Source: Litsea cubeba (lineage: Eukaryota; Streptophyta; Magnoliopsida; Laurales; Lauraceae). From it: DNA of 64,000 bases. The notes beneath the pieces are model-generated. The model saw nothing but the letters and a program-made list of their open reading frames with translations. It ran no database searches and had not been told where the DNA came from. Of the stretch, positions 32,402-44,400 are shown one piece after another; the first letter of the stretch is position 1; the number at the start of each line of letters is the position of its first letter. The stretch spans positions 46,209,252 to 46,273,251 of the forward strand of contig CM022946.1 of the NCBI GenBank assembly GCA_012931725.1, read 5' to 3'. The translations under genes and the position numbers were made by a program.

Positions 32402-35400
32402 CTAATCCAAATAGATGCTCCAATTGTACACTTTTACATCGAAATCTGAAGATTCATCAAGTAAATGCCTCAGCTCCTTCGCATGTTCTCCATCCTTGGC
32501 AAGTAGCAAGGCGAAGCCACCGCCACCTGCGCCAACAAGCTTGTAGCCACAGCAGAAGCGGTCAGCAAATTCAAAGAGCCGATCCACAAACTCATTACTG
32601 CAGTAAGGGTCTAATTCCTGATGTAGCCTCCAAGCCTCTAACATTATCTCTCCCAGTTCATCCAAGTCACTGTTCATCAGCGCTTCTCGCCCAATCTTTG
32701 CCAGTTCTGCCAGGCGCTTTATACTGGATATCAGTAGGTTATCTCGTTGGAGATACCGGATTACCACCTTTTGTAAAACTTGATGTGCAAGTCGGACCTG
32801 CATTCCGTTCAACAGTAAGATGAAATGGAAAGGGCATAGGAGAAGCCAAAAGACTAAGTAGAATACATTTTCTAATCATAAATTATGCAATACTGTACAG
32901 TGAGTTAAGATCAGCTTTTGGCATTCTAGATTCACCAGAACTGTCACCAGAGAGTTGTTTTCAGTAAATAAACAATCCATAATATCCTTCACGACATAAA
33001 TGGGTATAACAAAGCAACAAAATGGTGTCTCTAGGGTTGGGATTGTTCGCATGGCATTTTTTTCCCATTTATTACAGCAGTATTAATTTCATGTGGATCC
33101 CTATAAAATTCAAAGGCAATAAGAATGGAGGTTCACTAAAATGTGACATGGACTCTTCCCACCCTTTCACTTATAGCCACACAAACGGGATTTGGCATAC
33201 ATGAAGCATGAATCATGCGGGCATGACTATGTTAACATCCCACCCTCAAAATCAGGCTGGTCCAATCATTGGAAGAAAATCATTGGGTAAGATAAATATG
33301 CCCTGTTGCTCCTTGGTTTGGCAAGGGTTTGCGCCTCCTAGAGTAGTTGGTTAGTAGTTGTGGGAAAGGCATCCACACTAGAAAATTAAGAAAAATGGCA
33401 TATTCCAAGATAATAGACTGATGGTCCCATCCAAGGAAATCATGTTGGTGTATATTCCTTGGAGAAATTAGATTAATGATCAAGCAGATGCACTTGCCAA
33501 GGAGGGAGTACTTAGGAATGATCTAGTTATAGAAAATATGTTTCCCATCCATAACAAGGTGACCTATTCAACAAGGGAGAGAGAGACCCCTCATTCACTG
33601 ATGCCTATTGAAAAACTATGTTTTTTGTTGCATTTCAAACTTTAAAGTGAATCAAGTTTCAGCATCTTTAAGAAAAGCATGGATCACTTACTTGCCCAGT
33701 GAAGACCACAAGCAGGCGCTGCTCTAGCTCCGACACCAACTGTGCTGAAGCCAAGAGAGGGATGACTTGTAGCCGTAATGGTTTTCCAGGGAAGCTTGAG
33801 GTACATTTGATGCCCGGGTACAGGCCTCCAATTTGATCTTGCCAGCCTCCACCTGTGCCCATGATCTGTTCTAAGACTAAAACGAGTCTAGCAACATTTT
33901 CATTACTTTCATCTTCTTCCATTATATGGAGAAGTCCTTTAACGACGGCAGCTGCCAATATACTGGAAGTCCCTAAACCACTACCACGAGGAACATTTGC
34001 CCATGTCCTTATTCGTAGTCCTGTGAAAGCTAAGAGATTAGCATGAACAATCCCAGTCACAACCAGGGCAGATTTGACTAGTCGAAACATATCATCTTTA
34101 TCAAATGGCATATTGATTAAAGTAGGATCTTCAATATATAATTGGTTTTCAGAATCATCACAAATCAATATTCCACGGGTCTCAGTTGTCTCGATTACAG
34201 TTCCAATGGGATGAGAACCTTCCAAACTTATTGCCATATTCAGAACACGACCGGAACGCTCCAAGCTCCAAGGCGGAGTATCACTCCAGCCCCCAACAAA
34301 ATCAACACGAACTGGTAACTCTACTTTTGCTCTTCTTGGTTTGAAAGGACGACCGTTACAGCCATCAGCGTCATTGCCATGACATGTTGAAGAACTTCTG
34401 CCATTGGGAAAGTCTGATGGATGGTCTGACAAAAAGGAATAATAATTGAGATTATGAACCCAACAAACATGCAGACACACATAACTGATACAAAATCGAA
34501 TCTTTCACTGAAACAGCAATGTTCGCAGAAACTCGGACATGCATTAAACAAAATAAATTTATTTTGGACCTATTTTAGATTAGCATAACAGTAATTTATC
34601 CTAGAAGATGTGGCACATGTGTACGAGGCTCCAAATTGTTAATCACATGGGACTTACCATGCATGAACCCCTGCCCAAAACTTACAAAGATTTGTAATTC
34701 TAACTCTACATGTAGTGCACCTTTCAGAAAAAGAAGAAAAAACAGTTACAAGAACCTCAGTTTACTTTTTTCCATGAGATATGTTTGCCATGTGTACAAA
34801 ATTCTTAGTTATTTGTTTTAAACATCTTAACAAAACTCAGTAACATATAATAATTTAAAGGGAGAATTACACTTTACCACCCTCAACTGTCACCCTTTTT
34901 CACTTTACCCCCAAAACTTTAAAAAGTATCAATTGAGCCCCTAAACTAATCCAATTGCACGGCCGTTACCCCCTAAGGCCAAAATCAAGTTAAAATAGAC
35001 GGAATAGAGCAACACGTGGGTAACAGCCGTGCAATTGGATTAATTTAGGGGGTCAATTGATACTTTTTAAAGTTTAGGGGGTAAAGTGAAAAAGGGGTGA
35101 TAGTTTAGGGCGGTAAAGTGTAATTTTTCCTAATTTAAAAAACGTGTTTAGCACCTGTAGTCTTTCCCCAAAGTTATATACCAATTTATGTTTCCATTAA
35201 ATTCCATTATTATATTCAACATCAGTAAGATATGTTTGCCATGTGTACAAAATTCCAAGTTTTCTGTTTATATAAACATGTTAACAAAATTCAGTCACTG
35301 ATAAAAACTTAATTAAGACACCAGTTTACGTTTCAATCAGAAGAATAATTTGTAATTACTTTGCAGTGATCCAAGACAATAATCTGACGGAAGCACTGAG

Positions 35401-38400
35401 TTCTCAGTGATCCAAAATGTCGATCTGATAGACCCCGTTTTCCACTATAGATCAGAAGAACCTATCAGCAGTACACTATATCTCACCTTCATTTACATTG
35501 ATTATAGACACTGCGTTATTCTAATTCCTTCTTCACCATTTGTTTGCATGGTTTAGCAGGTTAGGACTTAGGATTATCTTTTATGCAGTGTTGCTTATTT
35601 TTTTAGTATGGTCCATCCATGATGTAGCCCATCCAGACAACAATAAAATTTTCCAAAATGCATGTGCCAACAAGAAGCCTCAAGAATCAGATAAATAAAT
35701 CTTCTGTGAGTGAAAGGAGCATACTGACATTAGCGAATTACCTCCAAAGCCATATTTAACCGCGGAAGCTGTTTCGTTAGCTACTGCAGCCCATACTTTG
35801 TGCTCCATATTGCAAGCATTTGTTTCTTCTCCGCATACCCTATGAAGATCAACTTGCACCTGGTATGCCCTGCTCTGAGGAATGATCTCCGAACACTGGT
35901 CCTGGAGATCAGGACAGAGTGTGAGAAAATCCTTACAAATCTCAATTCCCGACATATCTTTCTGCAGAATTTCTTCACACAACTGAGACAAGTTGCGCCC
36001 AAATAAACCATAGCTAATGCAAGCATTAGCAATTCCAGCTGCAAGATCTGCTTGATGATTACTGGAGACAAAGCAAAGCTTTGGAAAGTCTATTGATCTA
36101 TGCAACTCCTCCAAACTGACACGGTTTGCACTTCTCCACAAGGAAAGCATAGTTTCATCATTTCGATTGCTTGATCCCATAAGCCACATGGCTAAACTAA
36201 GCATCTCAAATAGAGGTAGAACAGGATATATCTTTGCATTCCACAGGCACTTATCTTGTGTATCAAGGGAATTCCATAGCTCACTTTGTTCAATGCATAA
36301 ATCAAAGAGAAACTTCTTCCATGGTCTTCCGCAGAATGTTCCATTCCTTGAAAATGAATTTTTTGGGTTATCATGTAGTCCACAATAGATAAGGACTCTT
36401 CCTGTCTGGCCCACTAAAGGAACCTCCCACAAACAATGACGATCAGGTAGTATGAACCGCACAGACGTTCTTGTTGGCCAATATTCACCATCTCCTTGTA
36501 TATCAACTCCAACAACAATAGATTGGGATCCTATCAGTATTCCACCTGAAAGTGAGGAGTCATAAATCAAGGAGTCCTCCCCAACTGAGACCCCAGGTGC
36601 AATTTTACTTGAAAGAATAGTAGCAGATGCTGCAATATCACAGACAGTGGTTGCTGGAATGGAACAAAAGTGCCTGCGACCCACAAGCCCTGAATTGGAC
36701 CCACTTAGGTGATCTAGAACTTCGCTAGAGGTGCCAAAATGTAAGAATGACAAATCATCTGCAAAGAAATCAAAGAAAAAAAAAAGAGTTTAACATTCGA
36801 GCAGCACCTCCAAGTGACTTCATATTCATGTCACCAACAGACAGCTATCCATAATTCTGAGAAGGTAATGGTGCCAAAGAAAACATACAAGCACAATAGC
36901 TGAACATCTTCTGATTCCCCAAAGCATTGACCAGCTCTTCTCCTAAAGGGCGACACTTCAACCATTCATGTTTAGCAGGTACCCAAGCCGCTACCAAATC
37001 TTCATATAAACTCATCTGCACAAGTTCTGAATAAATTTATCCCGGGATAGAAAAAACGAGGTCATAAAAAAATAACAATCATTGGAAAAACTGTTTAAAG
37101 CTTTAAACACAAAGATATGAACCCATGGAATATAGGTTTAGTGCAGGATACTCATAATCCATTAACGACATGCAGAATTTAGAGACTCCTTTCCTTTCTG
37201 GACATCTAATCAGGAACATCACTACATTAGTTTTGGTCATTCTAGCTGTAGTATAACATGCAAAACATCTTAATAACTTAGGCCGTACAGATCTGACAAT
37301 GAACATGCTTGTTAGTTCTCAATACCACGTGTCAAAGATTAATGACTGGTGAAGGAACTGCGCCGTTTAGAACTGGAATTAAAAAAAAGAAAAAAACTTT
37401 TAGAGATATCTGACCTTTGACTAATTTGAAACTGGAATCGCCTATAAAAAAGAAAATCTTTCATCCTTTGACAACTACAAATTAGTCAGCATTTCCAGCA
37501 TTCTGGACCACCTCGACAAGATAGGTGAAAGGTACAGCTCAAGGTGAATTTATCAGGCTTTGTGAATAATGTGTTAGAAACTACTACAATTGATTGCATG
37601 GGAAGTTTGGAATGGCACTGAAAAATATGTTCAGCATGGTATAGAAGGAAGCCGTTGTCTATAGCTCCTTGGGCATCCACGGACCGTCATAGAGAATCAT
37701 CTAGAATGGCCAAATTCTCATTGCATCTGTATATTTCTTACTTACTAAATTTCTCAATAGATGATTTCAGAGAATTGGTAGCATGCCAAACGCTTGTCCA
37801 TGACAAAATGAAAACTATCAAAAGCATGTTGGTAGGGCCCACTAGGCACTAGATACATGAGGTCCATGGACTAGCTATTCCAAAAATAAGCTTCATTGGT
37901 CATTATTAGCCATTTAACCCAAGGCAATGGAATAGACAGCCAAATAAAAGGCAGGGAGTGGCTCACAATCAACTTAGATGGTTAGATTGACTGTTGGAAT
38001 TCTATTCCTTCAAAAACAAAATTTTTTTTTTTTTTTGAAATGTTTAGATTATTCTTAATCTTGATTACAGTGGTCATCTAAGTTAATTCTGTGACCAACT
38101 GCATTAAAATTCTTCGACAATTACTTATTTCTTTCTCAAACTGACCAAGTGTATATTGATTAAGTGAATGGCATTTAAACAGGTGCAGTGACCCTAGGGA
38201 AAGTGGAAGACCCAATAGCACGGTGCCCCAAGGAGATTTTCTGGCATCATTTAATTAAACATGAACGTTAAATAGCCTGAGTAGCCCAAGTTTGGGACAG
38301 CTCAAATGATGAAATTGGCTAATCTTGAGGAAAAGGATTGTGTTGGCTGGTATGTCCAGTGGGCATGGCTAAATATGCCCATAGTATATGTTGCGTTATT

Positions 38401-41400
38401 CTCCACATACAATAGTATGGGTGTGAAAAGGATTTACCTACAAAGTACTAATACACTCAATAATCATCAGGTCATCACTGCCATGCATTCATTAGCAACT
38501 TCTTCAATAATGTTATTGTGCCTCTAATGCTAGCTTAGAAATTTGCCACAATTTCTATGAGTTGATAAAGCTTGTCCATTGGTGAAGGTTAATTGAGCTT
38601 TTATTTGTGAAGTGGTGCGATTTGAAAGGACATTTCTCTATAAAATCTTGTATTAGTCAGTTGATCAATAGTGGAAATTCATCTGCAGAGTATGTCCATT
38701 TGTGGAGAAATCCCTGGTCAAATAATCATTTTCTCAGCAATGAGAGTCGTATCTCACATTCTCACCCCAATCAAAGTAGGAACCATGCCAGATTAATTAA
38801 TGAAAATCCTTTGATTGGTTACTTGTAATAATTTGATGGGCCACAATGCCTGCAATAGGCATGGATGGTTGAGAGGGCCGCATTAAAAGCCATTTACTGG
38901 GTCGTGAAAAGGTGAATTATGAAGGTGTAAAAGATATGAAAAATGGTTAATTATGAAGGTGTAAAAGATATGAAAAATGCAAAGTTAAGGAGTCTAGATC
39001 GTCTTAAGTGTCTCACTAACATTTCCCATGAGTGGGTGTGGAACTCCACAACCGGGCCAACTCTTGAATATCCAACCCGCTCAAAATAAACACCCTCCCA
39101 TTAATTGGGCCCTTCCCAAATTTTACTCCAATAGGAGTTGGTCCCGCCATAAGATTAACATATGATTGTCATATGCTCAATCTTATTGGAGTAAAATTTT
39201 GGGAGATTCCACTGAAGGGAGTTCATTTTTAGCGGTACAAGTTTTCAATATGTGGACCCACTATGGAGTCACACTGCTCCCATTGCAGTGCAAGTTTCGT
39301 AGTCGCCCTGGCTCCACCTTTGCTTTTTGGTATTTAATAGGTGATGCCTGAAACAGTAAATATTTTGTTGGAAACTTGGAGTCATGGTTTTCAGGATATG
39401 AAGAATCTTATTTTATGGGCCCCGTGGATTGAAAGAAATAATCATACATTCCACAAAAGCTAGACTATACGAATGGGATGGCTATGCAAAAAGTCCAGGC
39501 TAAGGTTGTCCCTTAAGCACTTTGCATAAATCAATTTCACAGCATTGACTTCATTTGATCTACGGAGGTACCAGAAAGAATGGTGTGGTTAATGATTTAG
39601 AAGGGGTTTCTTGCTTTCTATGGTTGTTCTCTTGTTGGCTTATGGCCTTTTGTTAATGAGTTTTATCATGGAAGGGGTTTTTGGCTTTCTATGATTGTTC
39701 TCTTGTTGGCTTATGGCCTTCTCTTCTTATTTTGTTTTGTTTCTTGATAAAATCATCGGTTTTCATTTTAAAAATAGTCGATATTCAAATTTGAACCGCA
39801 ATGCTCATTTGTGTAATCATAAAATCGAATTAGAGTATATACAACAAACAACAACATTACTAACTATGGACGAGTTAACTGCTCATATTTAAGAAGAGGT
39901 ACCTTAGTATATGTTATTTGAAGATGGGTGGATAAATCAAGAGATGGTGAGAATGTCAAACTTGACAGATTGTGGGAGGATTTAGAATCTATGGGTTTTA
40001 AAATAAGTCATACAAAGACAGGATATATGAATTGTAACTTTAGTAATGATGTGCAATGAATTGAGACTCCCGTGAGAATTGAAGGTCAAGAGATACCATA
40101 AAGAGATTCATTTTGACAACTTAGCTTGATAATTAGTAAGGATGGAAATATTGAAGAAGATGTTGAACATAGAATAAGAGTGGGATGATTGAAGTTTCTA
40201 GAGTGCTTTGTGATTTGTGCCTACCAACAAGATTGAAGGAAGAATTTTACAAGACAACAATGAGACCAATTATGACCTACGAAGCAGAATGTTAGCTAAT
40301 CAGAAAGTAACACATGCACAAAATGAATGTAACAGAGAAGAGAATATTCAAACTGAGAAAGAAAGAATAAAAATGAGCGTATTCAGGAGCATTTAGGGGT
40401 CGCATCAATGGATGATAAATTAAGATAAACTCGTTTGAGATGGTTTGGACATGTCCAATGTAGGCCAGCAATGACCCCATCAAGGAAAAATTTTCCTATG
40501 CAAGTTGATGGACCACCGTGAAAAAGGAGTAGGCCGAAGAGGGACATGGATGAAACTAGGAATGATGGATCTGAAGTAAGTGCAACATATCCAATGATTT
40601 GGCTTAAGACAGACCAGGATGGAGAAATGCAATTCATGTAGCTGACCCCATGATGAAAACATATAATAACAACAGTCTAGGCTCAGGAAAACATCAATCA
40701 TTAGCTTCGTTGTGAACAGTGACCGAAAAAAAGAAATAGGAATTCATCTTGAAGCAAAATACAAGGCTAAGCTGCATTACAAAAGGTATATATCAATTAA
40801 ATGAATGAGAGAGAAAAGTGCCAAAAGATGCATAGGAGAATTAAAATCATATTTTCTCTACTTCCCAAAGGGAACATCATGAAGTAACTTGCCACTGAAC
40901 TTCTGAACCGCATAACTTACTAAGAAATCTGAGTAGTAATTAAAATGCTCCCACATATATGAGGAAAATGAATTAGGTCAATCACAATGAGGAGGGCTTC
41001 TGCATACTTGCGAATGTTCATTTAAGGGAAATAGGAGAAAGACTTAAGCGCCTCCAGAGGTAATTGCCACAAACGCATTTATGAGAATTGATGTGAAAGC
41101 AGCAATACTAAAATAAAAATTATTATAAAGAAACAAACTAATAGAAGAGAGGCTTCAAAGCTTCTCACATAAGGAAGGTACACAACCTAATAACCATCAA
41201 GAAAATTCTTTAGTATACAGATATTAAGAGATGCGCTTAAGGAAACCAAATGTTTGAGGTTTAAAAGTTAACTAGACTCAGCAGGGGGTGTAATCAGAAT
41301 ATCAAGAACAATATAATAGGCAACTAGGTTATTTTGTGAAACATGACCTTGTATGATTTTGGAAATCAGTTTTTCTTTAAAAAAAAAAAAAACATACTTG

Positions 41401-44400
41401 GAACTTGATGAAACTGGAAAGAAGCAGATTGGTTATTTGCTTCCAAATTTGGAGCCTCTGTTCTCACCTTTTTATGTATCTTTTCTTCATTTTCTATACA
41501 TCAATATATGATATTCTTCGAACTGTTATATTCAATCTTCTTAAATCTTGACATTAAAAATATTCTGAATAAGCCACAGAAGATGCACATATCTAATATC
41601 TATAACCTGAGTAGGATTCAAATGAACATAACAATTCTTTGTTTATCCTTCTCTTTTTCCTTTTTTTTTTTCTTTTTTGGTTTGTGAGTGGATGTGTGCG
41701 CACATGCTTGCGCACGCACGTGTGTGTGGGTTTTTGGAGGTGGTGGTATTTGGTTTTCTTACATAACAAGAAAATACGAACAATGACATAATGGCAAAAA
41801 GAATGACATAACTATTCCTTCAGTTGAGAGTCTAAACTGTACAATTTGGGTATTTTTTTCAGATAAAAAGAAAACGCTAACATTGATATAATGGAGAAGC
41901 ATGCTATAGCTTTTCCTTTTCCTTCAGTTCAGATCTGAACTATAGATTCTTATGATTCACCAAGCATTTCAGAATATTAAAACTTGCCTCTTTTCTGCTT
42001 TTTAGAAGCTCCATTATCATTGTCTGACTTAAACTTGCAAGACTAAGAAGCTCAAGCCATGCCTTCCCTCTAACTGCTATTATTCCTGTATCAAGCAATG
42101 CTCTACCATCATGTCCAATAGCCTGGTTCTCAACAAGCTCCTTTAAACTGGGCTTCTGTAGAAGATTCTCCACTAAATTGAGAGAATAACTTTTGTCAGA
42201 AATACCAGTTTTTGATGCCACAACAACACCATGATTAGAAGCAATATCCAAGGTAATAGGGACAGTGATAATGCAGGATGCGTCCGCTGGAAGAGCCATT
42301 GTGGAAGCATCAAAACATGGAAGAACATCTCCAGTCATAATAAATATCCCACCTTGCAAGACAAATCAAACTTTGAGTCAATAAAAATCGAAATAAGAAT
42401 GAATGGAGAATATAAAATATATTTGCTGCACCTCATTCGCCAGTTCTATTTATATCTGCTCAAAATCCCAAAAATCAGTAGTTCAACAAAGACAATCAAT
42501 GGGGCCAAAATGCTTCAGAAAACCATGGTTTAACACATTGAAAAGATGTTCTCAAAACAACTCCAATTAAAAACCTGTGAATGTTTTATTGATTTTATAA
42601 TTAAGGGCCAACTAACCTTTCTAATGAATGGTTCGACTGTGGGTTTTAGAAAAGGTACACAACTAGTCAAGGAGCAGACTGCAGAGATCACCAAAGCAAA
42701 GTGTTTCTGAATCTCGTTAGCTGTGTCTGGACCCTTTGATATACATTGTTCTGTCATTTATTAACAGCTCGAGATTTTGGTCCAGGCCATACTTTTTTTT
42801 TACATGTTACTTTATTTTATTTTTTGAAGTTTGATGGTACAAACTTCCATCCTTCAGAAATAACAAGTTGTTACTGTGGCTCAGAGTTAAATCTATCCTA
42901 TGGTTAAATGGAAGCATCCATAGCTTCGCCTCCATGACATGTTCGGGCAAAACCACATTGTTCTTAAAAATATATATATAATAATAAAAAAAAAAGTTTC
43001 ATCATCATCTTTGCCATATCCCATCTATTTGGGGCTGGCTTAATCCCTGGGGACGTGTTTCTGTCCACGTATGGTCATTTGGCTGTCAGGACTCAGGACC
43101 CTTTGATATACGTAGTTCTATTGTTCGCTAACAAGCTGAATAATGATTCATCATCTTCTTCTATTGTGATAAAATTAACAAAGACAAATATCGTGATCAT
43201 AATCATAATTGAACTCTCAGACAAGATGACTTTTCTTTACAACTCTAATCTCTCTTACAAAACCCAATCCAAACAGGCCATACTTTTTTTTTACATGTTA
43301 CTTTATTTTATTTTTTGAAGTTTGATGGTACAAACTTCCATCCTTCAGAAATAACAAGTTGTTACTGTGGCTCAGAGTTAAATCTATCCTATGGTTAAAT
43401 GGAAGCATCCATAGCTTCGCCTTCATGACATGTTCGGGCAAAACCACATTGTTCTTAAAATATATATATATATATATAATTAAAAAAAAAAGTTTCATCA
43501 TCATCTTTGCCATATCTCCATCTATTTGGGGCTGGCTTAATGCATTCTTGTATTCTACTATAAAAAATCCAAGAGATTGAATCCAAGTGAGATAGGACCT
43601 TTAGATCTGCGCCGAGGACTGAGTTATACCACAAATAGTTCTTTATTTCAGGCTCTACACTGGCAATTATATCATATTAACTCACCTATTTCAAATCATC
43701 TTCAACCCAACTATTAACTTTACATGTTCAGGGGGGCACCCACAACAATAAATGTGATTAAAGAGATAGTATTACCTTTATTAGATGCAACTTTCATTCT
43801 CTAAGACATTCAAACGAAAGTTTGCATGACACATATTCCTCTTTCCTCTAGTCGATGCTTATGTCATTGAAGTGAGCATGCACAAAAGTGCGAGTAGATT
43901 ACATCAAATTGAATTATAGAAACTCCAATATGTGCCAAGAGAAACAAGAGTAAGATACATTTTTTTGCCAACGATGCCAATGGAAGCCAGGCAAGCCTCA
44001 ATGAATTACAGAGAAATTATTGAATTGATTTTGGAGGTTTACTGAGAGAAAAAAATGCTTCTGAAAGTTTATAAAGAAAATGATAGCCATGAAGAAGACT
44101 AGATTTCAAGAATAACAAATGTATTACAAATCAGCACAAAATTCTTAAACAAGAACCAATGATGAAGAACAAGGATAAAATGTCATAGTGTAAGCAGACC
44201 AATTGACAAAGCAGTGACATTCCACATGTCCATTATATGTATTTTTAATTGATCATGAAAAGACATCGAATTAGAAATGTCTGAGCAGAGAAGGAATCAT
44301 TCATATGTCATGACAGAGAGAAGAATTTAGCCTTGAATGTTGAGTTGCAACTAAATTTTCCAGGGATAGAATAGTCAAGTTTATTTAAAACATAATAAAA

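Larger units (their letters stand above)
37016..41987 (-). other. FKGP intron 3, probable GC-AG intron (4,972 bp)
   Basis: At the end of exon 3 the minus strand reads AAAGAG then GCAAGT. At the start of exon 4 it reads CTTGTGCAG then ATGAGTTTATATGAAG. Cutting at GC joins the frame so that KE is followed by MSLYEDLVAAW, as in homologues. GCAAGT is the classic strong GC donor. LINE relics fill much of the intron. Confidence 0.8.

Noticed and set aside
42783..43541. TRIM (small LTR element) for the duplicated stretch in FKGP intron 2
   Set aside because: The copies lack TG...CA ends, a primer site, a purine tract and target duplications.
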